Shown here: one piece after another, positions 13,584 to 25,633 of the stretch
Position numbering within the stretch: position 1 is the first letter of the stretch
How the letters are laid out: each line of letters opens with the position of its first letter
DNA from: Sialis fuliginosa
Taxonomy: Eukaryota; Arthropoda; Insecta; Megaloptera; Sialidae
Direction: 5' to 3'
Length of the DNA: 64,000 bases
Assembly: GCA_961205875.1 (NCBI GenBank)
Contig: OY540822.1
Coordinates: 12,960,501-13,024,500 of the forward strand
The notes under the pieces: model-generated
Seen by the model: only the letters and a program-made list of their open reading frames with translations
What the model was told of the DNA's origin: nothing
The model's database searches: none
Made by a program: the position numbers and the translations under genes

Positions 13584-15083
13584 TCCAAGGTATACAAACA
13601 GCGGTAAATTCAAAATACAGTCACGTGATAGTCACACTAGCGCTATAAATGGTGTAGTGAAAAGCTTCATCCCTTCCATATGGAGTACCATACCCTGATC
13701 GTCGCTAACAATAAGTTTATACAGCTAGAAAATACATATGTCACCACTGTTTTAATACCGTTTGTATTTACCTTCAACGCGTGCGCGAAACTTGTCAAAG
13801 TCATCAACAAACTCCAAAAGAACTGTCATATAAGTTTGATATCTCAGTTGAAAGTGTTTGTTAGCTAACAAATTTGTTAGGTCCTTTATGATACCGGACA
13901 TAAGAGTTCTATTTTTTTATAATAAATTACAGGTGTTTAAAGATCATCAAGGTGACCAGATTTTTTTGATGGCAAAATTAGTACGTCTATTTAATCATAG
14001 TATATTGTTAATTTAATCTATTTCTACATTTTATTGTATTATTGTAATTATTGGTTAATACAAAATTCGTGACAGATTATGTATTTTAATTTTATCCCTG
14101 AAGATTCATACTCCAAGAGTTCCATTTTAGGTGAATATACAAAAAATGATCACCGATTTCCTGTTTCTAAATTTTGTACAGTACTACATAATATAAGTAT
14201 GTATGTTCTTATACTATAGAAATTATAGGGTATAGGCGGTCATAAATTGCGATTCTAATATATAATTATATTTAGATATTAATTGGTATGAAATCTAATA
14301 AATAATAACATTCCAAACACGTGTATTTTTTGCAATACTCGTAGTAAGTTAATACGTCATGATATTTAAAACCGTTGCATAGAATGAGACAGACGATGCA
14401 TATCTTTGTAGGAAATGTTATTTTAAATTAAAAAATCAAATGCATACACTGAGACGTAATACGCAAACATTGACAAATATAAAGGACGGTAATAAAAATC
14501 GACAGATGCATGTCATTATACATAACTATACTGTAATTTGATAAAAATAACGTTTTCATGTCAGACGAGGTCAAAATAAAGAAAGCAAAACATTCGGTGA
14601 CATTCGGTCCTGTTCGGTTTGAGTTGGTGTCAAAATTAAAATACTCAAACATACGACAATTTAATTTCATAAATTATTCCATCAGATATTGTTGCAAGCA
14701 TGTTATTCGTTGGCATTTTATAGTAATAAGTTTGTTATTGTTTAAAACACGGTTTGTTTTTGTAAATATTGTTTAAATTAATTAACAAAGCACCTTGAAT
14801 AAGTTGACGGGCCTAGTGTTAACATTGCATCAGAAAGTTCATATCTACATCCACTATGTCGAATTAATTGTCTTTTATTTGGTCTTAATGTGATCGTGCA
14901 ATGAATAATAAAAGTATTTATTTTAAATTAATTTATTTTTCAAGAAATAATTTTACGTCGTTGAAGACAACAGCTGTTTAACATTAAATTAATTAAAAAA
15001 TAGTTTATATTTGATATTTAAAGTTCCTATATTTAGTGACTACAAATTTAAGATAGTTGTATATTTTTATTATATTAACAACA
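13584..15083. other. Intergenic region upstream of the ChaC gene
   Basis: No gene is supported. Open frames of 60-80 codons at 13680-13868 and 14558-14776 have no recognisable family, no splice support and background composition. The region lies between the divergent TPP2 and ChaC starts. Confidence 0.4.
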
Positions 15084-15907
15084 ATGGCAAATAATAATTT
15101 ATTCGATGATGATAATGAAAATGGATTAGAAGATCTGTATGATAATTCAGGAGTGTGGGTTTTTGGATACGGATCTCTGTGCTGGCAGCCTGGCTTCGAT
15201 TACCATCAATGTGTGACGGGACACATCCGTGGTTACTCTAGAAAGTTCTGGCAAGGAACCACTAACCACAGGGGAACCAAAGAACGAGTAAGTTTATTAT
15301 AGCGCATATATGATCAAACAAATAAACTAACGGTTGAACTTTACAGCCCGGTCGTGTAGCCACACTCGTAGAAGATTCTGAAGGTGTCGTGTGGGGCAGA
15401 GCATATGAAATACGGGGAGAGGCGGCACTGCCATACCTGGATACACGGGAATGTCAGCTCGGGGGATATTTGACGAAATGGGCGACTTTTTATCCCAGAG
15501 AAAACGATATCGGTTCAAGTGATGTGGAACCTTTCCCCGTATTGATCTACATCGCAGCTCCTGATAATGACCAGTGGCTGGGGGATGCTCCATTGACAGA
15601 AATCGCTTCCCAGATTGCCGAGAGCAGTGGAACAAGTGGACACAATGTTGAATATTTGATAAAGTTGGCTGTTTTCATGCGGAAAACCATTCCTGAAGCT
15701 CACGACGAGCATCTGTTCACTCTGGAACATTTAGTACGCACAAAGATTAAAGAGAAGAACGTGAACTTAGATTCGTTACTGCAGAATCAAAATACAACTG
15801 CCTCTGAGCAGACCAGGGCTAACGTGACAGAATCCAGAGACCCTGTTGGAACTTTCCAGTTTGCCGAAAACGTTCCAGAAAAGAAGTTACGTTGCTTGAA
15901 AGTTTAA
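15084..15907 (+). CDS. Glutathione-specific gamma-glutamylcyclotransferase, ChaC family
   Basis: ChaC enzymes cleave the gamma-glutamyl residue of glutathione to 5-oxoproline and Cys-Gly in the cytosol. Two exons, 15084-15287 and 15347-15907, joined at phase 0 (KER|PGR), give 254 residues. The family signature VFGYGSLCWQPGF lies at about residues 25-37, followed by GYSRKFWQG and TNHRGT, the conserved glycine-rich and basic blocks of the fold. The acidic catalytic position should lie in the exon 2 segment around RGEAALPYLDTRE-, but I cannot assign it with certainty. I start at the ATG in ACAACAATGG; an upstream in-frame ATG at 15057 would add nine hydrophobic residues. The last 60 or so residues are a polar extension beyond the domain, longer than in CHAC2-like proteins, so I do not choose between CHAC1 and CHAC2. 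AATAAA lies at 15989. Confidence 0.93.
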
Positions 15908-16688
15908 GATTATTTATACGATCTGTTGTACCAAATATTGAGTAGGTTTTTTATCGAGAAAATTTTAAAACTTGTTATTTATAAAAAAAATAAATCTTGC
16001 TTGTGACCTTAATCTTTATCAGTATTTTTTTATACTTGTGATTATTTGATTATGAATTTTATTTTATTTGTAATTGAGATGTGATGGAATATTCCAATGT
16101 ATAAAAGTTAATTTATGTACTATATTTTTATATTTCAACGAGTAAAGTATTTTAAAATTAATAAGTATCGATTAATATTTGTGATTTCTTTTTTATGAAG
16201 AAAACGTTTTGTGATTGTAAAAATTAACATTTATTTGGAAATTAAATACAATTTTTAATATTGATTACTTTATTTCTTTATACCTATTTATATCAGTATC
16301 ACGTTTTGTTTTGAGGTCAAGGCAGACTAATAAAATATTTCCTTTATATAAACAACTTCTTTCTTTGTATATTATTTTTAGATAAATCATCTATTTTTAT
16401 TTTGTTTATTAACAAAGAATGCAGTTCATAGAATTCGAGTTGGTAATAATAATATTAACATTCTATATTTAGATTAATTTTTATAATTGTATAACTAATT
16501 TTGAAATATCACGGAATAGAAATATTTGGTAGACAACTGCAAACTCAAAAGTTTTGTTGATTCAAAGTTGGTGGTAGTGCATATCGATTTATTTTCATAC
16601 GAGTGGTAGAGATTGTGGAGACATTTCATATATTTTGTAAGTGAGTAGGGAATAGACTGACTTTAATTTGTAATTTAATTATTTCAAA
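15908..16688. other. ChaC-COX5A intergenic region
   Basis: Contains the probable ChaC 3' untranslated region (AATAAA at 15989-15994) and, toward the right, the COX5A promoter and 5' untranslated region. No other gene or repeat is evident. Confidence 0.4.
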
Positions 16689-17481
16689 ATGCTACGAAAT
16701 ACAGTAAATCGCCTTGGTTTAGTGCTTAAACAAACTAAACGTATACCCGCAATAAGATGCATGTCCTCACATACCGAAGAAACAGACGAAGCTTTCGATA
16801 GAAGGTAAATTACATAATATTACCTAGAATATTAAGCTAGCTGCGTTTTTTTTGCCATGTGTCTAAATAAATATTTATATTAAATGTATTTCTATATAAA
16901 TATTTACTGGTATGTACTATAAAAAAAATTAAGTTTTTTTATTACATTAATCACCTAATTTTTCCTTATACGGAACTAAACCGTATACTAATGGTGTGAA
17001 CTATTTTTAAAGAAAGAAACTTTAAATATTGTTAATAGATTCATAAAAAAAATTATATTTTATGATTTATACAATATATGTTATAGACAGCTTTTTATTG
17101 CAGTCAGTACTACTTGACAGATCAATAAATAATGTCATTATTAACCTTATTTTTAGATACGAAACATTTTTCAATAGAAAGGATATTGATGGCTGGGAAA
17201 TACGTAAAGGTATCAATGATCTTTGCGGAATGGATTTAATTCCTGAACCTAAAATTGTAGCAGCGGCTCTGAGAGCTTGCCGTAGGAACAACGACTATGC
17301 AATGTGTGTAAGAATATTAGAAGCAATGAAAGAGAAGTCAGCTGGTTCAGATCAGGTCTACTCCTACATTATCCAAGAACTGCGACCCACATTGAGCGAG
17401 CTGGGCATTGAGACACCTGAAGAACTAGGTTACGACAAACCCGAGTTAGCGCTCGAATCTGTTTACGATATACATGGTTGA
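16689..17481 (+). CDS. COX5A: Cytochrome c oxidase subunit 5A, mitochondrial
   Basis: Nuclear-encoded matrix-side subunit of respiratory complex IV. Exons 16689-16804 and 17157-17481 join at phase 2 inside an Arg codon (DR-R|YETFF), giving 146 residues. The N-terminus ([18 protein letters not shown]) is basic, lacks acidic residues and resembles a mitochondrial targeting sequence. The mature part shows the family hallmarks: [18 protein letters not shown], a helical-repeat region with [14 protein letters not shown] and [13 protein letters not shown], and the terminal [14 protein letters not shown] segment. An AATAAA signal lies at 17533. It is convergent with the synaptophysin gene; their stop codons are about 240 bases apart. 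Confidence 0.96.
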
Positions 17482-17720
17482 ATCTAAAGAAATTTACACT
17501 AGTTTTAAATATACTCAATTGGGATCTTCTACAATAAAATAAGGATTGTTTTCCTTTAATTTAAATGTATATTATAAAAAAATACAATACAATGTTACAA
17601 TAATTATGTTTTATTTATTTGCATTCTGTTAACATAAATAATACGATTAATCACTACATACTAAGATTGTTACGTTTCTATGTTATTTTATACAGTGCGT
17701 TTTGTTTTAAGTTGCCGTTT

Positions 17721-18594
17721 TTAAACGTTTGGTGTTATCGGACCGTTTTGTCTCTGTTGGAACCAGGTGGTTTCTTTGTAAATGAACCATAATCCTGAAC
17801 CCCAGATGAAGAAATTTAAAAATCCAAATATCTAAAATATAATTTAAGGTTAATAACTCACTTTGTATAAATAACCTGTTATAATGAAATTATATTATTT
17901 TTTATATCTTACCAGTGATATGTTTAGGTTTGCGAATCTTATAGCGCTCATTACTTCGCAGTTTGTGGCTTGTTGGATATTTTTTTCATCTGCGACATTT
18001 TTTAGACCCGATACTCCATTTGCCCAAGCTGCACTCCCAGACAACCAAAATATTGTCAGAATTACAGATGATATGAAATCCTAGAACAAAATATCGTGTA
18101 AAAAATTTATCGGATAATGTATGTATTATATAAACGTTTAACTTACGATCAAAGGTACTTTGGTATTATTTCTGTACACATCATCTAAAAATATGTAGCC
18201 CACAAGAATAAATAAACAGTATAAAAGAGACAGCACTCCAGTTGCGACAAAGAAACGGGAGTCAGACGAAAAGTCCTGGTAGATCTATAATCAAAACATT
18301 AAATTAAAAATATGCTAAATTGGTTAACTGTTTTCTCTTACTTACCGTATCTGATATTTTCAACTGAAATGGATATTCTATAGGAATCGATCTTGCACTA
18401 CTACCTTCTTTACATCTATCTAATTCTAATGTTTGGCCAAAATTTGTAGTTGTAGCAAAAGCACATATTGAAAAAATCTAAAATATAATAAACCAGAACA
18501 TAATACATAGTCAATTCGTATAAATAAAATAACTTACTAGTTGTAGAATACGTATAACTCCCCGCGGTTCTTTAAAAACAGATATTTCTATCAT
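17721..18594 (-). CDS. Synaptophysin-family vesicle protein
   Basis: Four-pass MARVEL-domain protein of synaptic or small transport vesicles (synaptophysin/synaptoporin/pantophysin family). Five exons, 18538-18594, 18346-18477, 18147-18284, 17913-18080 and 17721-17831, all phase 0, encode 201 residues. Family marks are FKEPRGVIRILQ at the start, CAFAT in helix 1, EYPFQL in the first luminal loop, YIFLDDVYR after helix 2, SGSAAWANG in helix 3 and FGFLNFFIWGSGLWFIYKE in helix 4. Predicted membrane segments are about residues 14-30, 74-96, 111-127 and 161-183. The cytosolic tail after helix 4 is only about 18 residues, so the Tyr/Gly-rich repeat tail of neuronal vertebrate synaptophysin is absent, as in pantophysin-like members. 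Synaptogyrin is the main alternative but the FKEP and EYPF blocks favour synaptophysin. Confidence 0.92.
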
Positions 18595-19700
18595 TTTTTA
18601 TCGATTTTACGCCAATAGTAATGTAATAACGATTTATTTACAACATATACTTCGTAATACATCCAATTTATAGATATAAATTAATTACACACTGTTCCGT
18701 AATGTTTAATCTTTTCAATAACTCTTTTCACAAGCATGGATGATAAATATTATCAATGGGTGTCAAGAAATAGTAAATTCTCACACACACTGTTAAACCA
18801 CGCCCGTTTTTGATATGGTTGTTCATGAATATTCAGCTGTCAAATAATTGAGTTGACGTTTGTTGCTATTCAATACAAATACCTGTAACGATGACGTCAT
18901 TCGTGCATCGATCACTTATAAATATAATATATTTTGATTAATTAGGAAAACAATACGATTACTATAGTTTTTATTCATTATATAAAAGAAAAATAAAGAT
19001 CTGAAAATAAGATAGGGATATAAATTTAATAATTATGACTTTATATTATAGAATATTTTATTCAAACAATCAAATATAATTTCAATAAAATTTTGATACC
19101 TTATAAAGAAACATAAATCTTGATTGCTAACTGTGTAAAAATATCACAGAAATACTTTCTCAGTAAAACAAAATTCTAACAAATAATCAAGATAACAATA
19201 ATAATATATTGTTTAAATAATGTACAAATATGGCATTCATAGGATCAATGTACATAGCTCACGCTTTAATTATTTATCTAGAAACTAATAACCAAATTAA
19301 TACTCGATCCTATAAGTGAGCCGCAGTTGCGTACATTTATACATATTTCACATTAAACTACTTACAAGTTTATGAAAATTAGTACATTGATAAATTATGT
19401 AGGAATAAAATATATAAAATCACTACAAATATATTTAAAAAAAAAAAAAAAAACAAGTTTTGTTATACAAATCAAATGGGGCACATTATTTAAAACAGTG
19501 ATACCCAACCTTTTTGATCATGTTCTAAAATTTCAAAATAACTTTCAATAGTAATAATAAATTTCCTTACTGCAAAACTCGTTTTTTTTTTTATAAATGC
19601 AAGTTTCAAATAGAAATACAACGTGATTATAAATACTATTTTCACACTTTTGCGAAATATTCGATACGTAAAAAATATTAAATAATCATTGTTCAAATTT
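18595..19700. other. Intergenic region with hAT-like remnant end
   Basis: Lies between the synaptophysin start and the distal 3' end of the palmitoyltransferase gene. It includes an A tract (19440-19453) and, at about 19497, CAGTGATACCCAACCTTTTT, which looks like one end of a hAT-type element without a detectable partner. No gene is supported. Confidence 0.4.
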
Positions 19701-19779
19701 TTAATGATATTTTGATGGTAATAGTTGTTCTGCATCTTCATCAATTTCGGGTTGGGGGTAGGTTAAACCATCCCCAATA
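19701..19779 (-). CDS. Alternative last exon B of the palmitoyltransferase gene
   Basis: After a TTTTTTCAG acceptor the frame reads [21 protein letters not shown] and ends in PSKYH plus TAA. It is spliced in phase 2 from the exon ending at 23734, exactly as exon A. The tail is acidic and contains DAEQLL, which fits the [DE]xxxL[LI] clathrin-adaptor signal. Its similarity to exon A is limited to the SxGDG start, so either an old exon duplication or convergence is possible. Confidence 0.75.
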
Positions 19780-22700
19780 CTGAAAAAACATACAAAAATT
19801 ACAGCTATTTTTTCTTTATCTCGATCAATTCAGTTTTATTCTTGATTACGAACGATAGATAATCAAATGCTGTCTATTAAACAATAATATCTAAATATAA
19901 TAACTTACCTAAGAAATAAATCAATTAGAAGTAATCAGACAATCATTTTTTTAACCTTAAGTTCACATTCTTTATTTTTGTCTCACCTTGAATGAACAAC
20001 AGTGGACCAAATATTTAATGTTCTTTTTTTTTAAAGATAAAATTCTATAGGCATTTTTGAATTATTTATTTTAATTTTTGAAAAAAATTAAATTCATATG
20101 TGTACATATGTATCTAGTTCTATTTGTCTACTAAAGCCATAGCAAATCATGCAAAACTATTTAAATTTCACTATTGCGGAATCTAATAATAATAAACATT
20201 GGCATTTTACAGAATATTCAAACCTTATAAGGAATATAATAAAATACAAAAATACATTATATTCAATTTGTTTATTAATACAAAATAAGGCAATTTGTTA
20301 AATTCTGTATAAAATGAGTCTTGATATATATATATTTGTTCAGGGAAATTAAAGATATTGATTTTATAATAAATATAAGAATGTTTCTTAAAATATTTAT
20401 ACTAAAAATCACTTATTTTAAGAAACATCAACTAAACATATTACTTAAGTAACTTTAAAAATTAACACAAGCACGTTATTTTTATTGTTCATATCGTCAC
20501 TTGGAAATAAATATATACACAATTTTCAATATATTTTTTACATTTTTCAAATCAAAGAATCTTATGCAAAAATATTTTACATTTCAATCTTTTTTTCAGA
20601 TACAGTCATTTAATTTCCAAGTAATGATATACGTTTTCAGCAAAATTCTCAAATATCGCACCTGAACTTAACAAATTCTTTTAAATTAAACATTAAAATG
20701 GTATTTCTCTTTTTGTAATCAGTACAATAAATTCTAGATAATTGATTTTAACAAAGGATAAGTCGTTATTTTTACTTGCTTTATCGAAAATGTAATGTAC
20801 ATACAGTTAAATATAAAAAAACGACTTCAGTCTTAATATAAAAAAAAAACTCTTAAGGGGATACACCTTAGCGAGCGCTCAAAAAAAACTAAAAACAATT
20901 TAAATTTTGATGAAGTTTTTTAATTTGCAGAAAAGCCATTTTCTATATTTGATTTCTGAAAAATAAAAATTCCTTACAAGAACATAGTTTTGAGGAAAAT
21001 GTGTTTAAAGTTTCAGACGCCTATACTAAATAGGATTTTTTAAATTTCTTTATAAAATTTCATCAAAAATTAAAGAAAATTTTTATCATCATCATGGTGT
21101 TCCCCTTTAATGTAAGATTTGAACCTATCTATCTACAATGAAAATAAAAATAAAACATTTCCGAAACAATAAAAATAATAAGTAATATTTCTGAATCACA
21201 TACATTTTATATAAAATATTTGTCACATTAAAATAATATTTATGCTTAGATAATACTTTTTTGTCAAAGATTCTTTATACTATGTATATTTATACTTTAC
21301 TGAATTTTAAAAATGAAATTTGCTGGACTAGATATTGTAAAATCAAAATGCTGGCTCAAATTATAAATAAATAAATGCAATTTGAGCTCATTGTCAGTAC
21401 ACATTAAATAATTGATATTTTAATAATGTACCATACTGTAAATAATAAATATATTTATTTATTTAGAGGTAACAATAAAGTAGTCGATTCTCTTTTAGAA
21501 AAATAGAAAATATGATTTTTAAATACCAAAAAATTAAACTTAATACTAAAAATGCACATGATATAGTATATATTTATTTTTAAATTTACATCGATACAAA
21601 ATTTCGTTAATTATACATTGAGATTTTCCGGTCTAGGAGCAGTCAATCCTGTGGCTTCGTTTACCGATACTGTCTCGACATTTTCACTGTTTTTAAACAA
21701 AATTATTTGTTCTTAGATAAGTTAAACAATCAAAAACACAGTTAAATTCAATACACCATAATAAATATATATTTTTAGTAAAGATAAACATTTTTTTTTT
21801 GTGTTAAAATAATAAAATAATAAAAAAATATAGACCACCATAAAAAAATATTGTCCATATCGTTTGATAAAAAAAAATACATGCTAGATTCAGTTAAATT
21901 GAAATTAAAAGAAGAATGTTAATAAGAATTATTTTAAGAAAACTATGTGGTTATTTATTTAAGTTATAGTACAGTACAAAATTGATATAAAAAGATAACA
22001 GAGAAAAAATAAATGTTTAGTACACATAAAAATGCCAATGCTAAAAACATTCAAAACTTAAAATTTATTAAAGTAATAACATCAATTTCTTTACAAAAAA
22101 GTATTTATATAATTTACAAATGGATGTTCAACAAGATGAAAAATAAACAGAAGTAATGAAAAAATTAAATAACTGAAGATGACGATTATTACTCTTCGAG
22201 TAATATAGACGGATATTTATGCTATTTATTTATTGCTCTATCGTAAACTAAAATAGATGCATCATCTTCAATTATACATAAAAATGATCAGTAAAACCAT
22301 GCAAAAAGCAAATTTTTGGCACAATTACTTGTCAGTTAACATTTGTATTGTTATTCTCAAAAATATTAGCTGCATAACTTTAACTTTGATTGAAAACTAT
22401 TTACAATTATGTTAGTATAAAAGATTTACTTATATTATGTGTTAGTATTTATAAAATTATTAAAAAAAGAGCATCACATGTTAATTGGTTAAGATATTGC
22501 ATCAACGGTAGACTCGTTTTATATCATTATACATGGCTACAATTACTATTGCTATAAAATGAGTCTATTGACTGCGTTGTGCATTCTGTGTTATTTGTTA
22601 ATCGTCTCTAACGTTCTACAAAAGCAGCAATAAGGGACACTATTCTGACCTGTTTGGCGTTGTACCCATAGAGTTGTATACATTGGAATGCTGGATTTGA

Positions 22701-25051
22701 ACGGGAAAAACAACACCATCCCCGAGACTAAAAACCAAATAATATTGCAAACTATCGTCTCTGGTTCTGTTAAATATCACTTCTGTTAACCCTTCCTCTG
22801 CCAATGATGGAAAGAAAGCACATATATGACACATGATAGATTTGTTTGATTTTCTTGGTATAAGTCATATACATCTTTGAGGATGTGTACTTATACTCAG
22901 AAACCAAAAAGCTTGAAATTTTGCAAAGTACACAATAAAAGATCCATCAAGCTTACAGCAGGGAAAGGGTTAAGAAAACTATACTTGGAAACAATTGTAT
23001 TTATTTCAAAGTATAGATAAGTTAGATTTATATACTAAAAGAATATATCGCATTTAAATACACATGTGAACATCATAAATAGTAAACATTAAACAAATAA
23101 AGGATAGGTAGTGAAGTAAAAGTATTCAAGCTTAAAATATATATTCTTTAAGTGTATTTCGTATTAATTGTCAGTTGATTTTCTTTATGTAACTATAGAA
23201 GTTATTGATCTCACTATCAGTTTATATTGAGTTTGGCAACGGTGTATTTTTCTTAATGGATATTGCCAAAAATGCATTAAAGGTATAGAAACATGCAGTG
23301 CATTTTTCAATGATGTAATTCTACGGTTGTCAAATCTAAACTAAATGATTATGAAACTTGCGGGATTTATTTTTAGTGATATATATATTTTTCTAATACA
23401 GTACTAGGAAAAAATATTTGTATTATTGTATTCACACATGCTTCTAATCAATATAAACAAATAAATCTTAAAAAACTAAAATATATACCAACGAACTTAC
23501 AATATTAAGTGAAATAAAGAAAAAAATTCCCTCGTATTTATTTATTTAGGAATCAATTCAAAAATGCCAATTCAAAATGTATTAAAAAGATATCCTACAA
23601 ATAAACGTAGTTTATGTTATATTAAAAACGATTATAAAAATGTTTCACTTGAGGTTAAAAAATGATTATCTAGGAACGTTAGTTTATCAATATTATTTAT
23701 CCGTTAACTTGATAAATATAACAGTAAATTTACCTTGTGAAAACTGGAAGCAACCAACTTCTTGGCTGGTTTCCAAAAACTTCTTGAAAATTTTTATAAT
23801 AACCCAAGTCATAACCATTTTTTTGCGGACCAGATTGAAAAACCGGCGCCCGAAATGCTTCTGTAAAACAAGACATTATTATTATTTATGAACTATTTAC
23901 ATATTATAGTCACAAACTGACCTATTGTAGTTCTATTGTGAAATACTAAGTATAAATGGTATATGAAAAAAGACAACAAGCTTGCTACAAATATAATGGC
24001 AACGAAAAATAGGAAAAATATATTGAAACGCCCCATTCCTTTGATGTCACCCTGCAAAAATAAAATATTTTGTTACCAAAGATACCAAATTTGTGGAGAC
24101 TGATAATGCTCTTACTTTCCAAAACAGAACAAAATATGGGAAGGATGTAATGGATATGTATAGACAATACAGTAATGCATATCCGAGAAAAAGTATAAAA
24201 TATTTGTAATTGAAGAAGTTAACGCAGTTATTAACCCACGGGCAATGGTGGTCCATTTTAAGTACGCAGTACCCGCACATGCTGCAGTGGTGGGCCCTGT
24301 CTGGCTTGACGTGTGCACATTTTGCACAGTACCTCACTCCTGGAATCAAATAACAATATGTATACATGTATACATTCATTAAACATTGTTTAGTTCATTC
24401 TACCTCCAGATATAGTTCTGTTTCTCAATGGCAAATTTCTTGAAAACTCTTCTAGTATTTGAAGATATTGATCTTCAGTTTCAGCATTAAGCAGTCTTTG
24501 TAGATCAGTACTTGATAGTTTAAACTGAAATGTATACACAGATAATAATCAACTGGTAGAGGGGAGGTTACAACCACTTACCTTTGCAGGCACAGTTCCT
24601 ATACCCGTGAATATAGTTTGCCAATATGACCAACAAAACATTAGAAACAGGAGATGAAATAATATTAAATATATTGCTGTCTCTCCAGAACTTTCAACAG
24701 TATCTAGAAAAACAAATCACCTTAGATTAAACAATAAACAAACCTAATGTCAACTAAGATAATGGGTTTATTTATATCTTATCTCAAAGCTTCTACAAAG
24801 AATACTATTCATTATTGATTCACTTATAAACTGCGATATCTCGCTTACAATGAATGATTTGTGCAAATATTTAACGTTATAAATGAAAAATGTTAAAACT
24901 TACAGTAACATAGCTGTACTACATAAGCATAATATGACCATACAACAATAGTCATTACAAACAGAACAGGGATCCACTTTAAAGCTTTTACACACCAAAA
25001 ACACGGTTCTCTATTGTTTTCACTAATATTTGCATTTGTATCAGATGCCAT
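19701..25051 (-). CDS. DHHC palmitoyltransferase (ZDHHC2/15/20 type) with alternative last exons
   Basis: Membrane enzyme that S-acylates cysteines of cytosolic protein faces. Shared exons: 24904-25051, 24582-24703, 24404-24524, 24116-24339, 23922-24051, 23734-23860. These encode four hydrophobic segments, a Cys-rich domain ([20 protein letters not shown]) and the active site DHHCPW at residues 160-165 (catalytic Cys163). TTIE (246-249) and the PaCCT-like block [19 protein letters not shown] follow. Two endings fit the phase: 22650-22727 plus 21611-21686 (tail starting SLGDGVVFP, 341 residues) or 19701-19779 (tail starting [10 protein letters not shown], 316 residues). SLGDG-type continuation is conserved in human ZDHHC2/15/20, so both copies look real. 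A third possibility is read-through of 22650 to a stop at 22640. Introns carry a piggyBac-like MITE (20853-21110). Confidence 0.94.
20853..21110. mobile_element. piggyBac-type MITE in palmitoyltransferase intron/3' region
   Basis: The left end is TTAA followed by GGGGATACACC and the right end, reverse-complemented, is TTAA followed by AGGGGAACACC. TTAA at both ends is the piggyBac target duplication. The interior has no transposase. Length is 258 bases. Confidence 0.55.
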
Positions 25052-25633
25052 TACTAGATATTAATATTTAGAATTCACTATTTTTTTAAACACTGACGAC
25101 TAGTTTTATATTATTTCCCGATAGATATGCTGAAAATAGACCGGAGGTAAATACTCCTGCGTAAAGCAGTGAAATATTTTAAGAAAAACCATGTAAACTA
25201 AAAAATTATTATCCATAAGTTTTTCAACGTCAACCAAAACGACCCACCACCATATTTTACATCTATCAAAGATCAGGGATACCAACAGTAAAATATTAAC
25301 GTGTGCAATTTACGCAATGAAAAACACTATGTTGAAAGGTGACCATACACGTGCAAAGTTATCTTGCAGGAAAGTGGCACGGTGGTGACTACTATGTTAT
25401 TTTAAACGTTTTAATTGCTCAGGAAATTATTGAGTACTTCAGTACTGAAATAAAAATGCTTTCTTATATGACTAGATCATTTATTTTCGTTATCTTACAC
25501 ATGTATTTACAATAATTGTAATATTGAAAAACAAGTACAAATAAATTAAAACGTCTTAATATTTAAGTTCATTCTTTTACATACGTCGTAAACAAACATA
25601 TATAAATATAATTTTAATGAAATGTTATAAAAT
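25052..25633. other. Short intergenic region, palmitoyltransferase promoter side
   Basis: Separates the taxilin stop codon from the start of the palmitoyltransferase gene on the same strand. It should contain the taxilin 3' end and palmitoyltransferase promoter. Nothing distinctive is visible. Confidence 0.35.

Noticed and set aside
13134-13613. Open frames of repeated HQGILR/G-type or APRYSR-type hexapeptides on the minus strand
   Set aside because: They are translations of an 18-base minisatellite; no start context, splice sites or family support.
19440-19453. A tract as a retrogene poly(A) tail
   Set aside because: No intronless gene copy precedes it and similar A runs are common in this AT-rich sequence.
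21611-25051. A functional pairing of the palmitoyltransferase gene with ABHD17 as a linked acylation cluster
   Set aside because: They are 20 kb apart with four unrelated genes between; co-location alone does not support a functional cluster.
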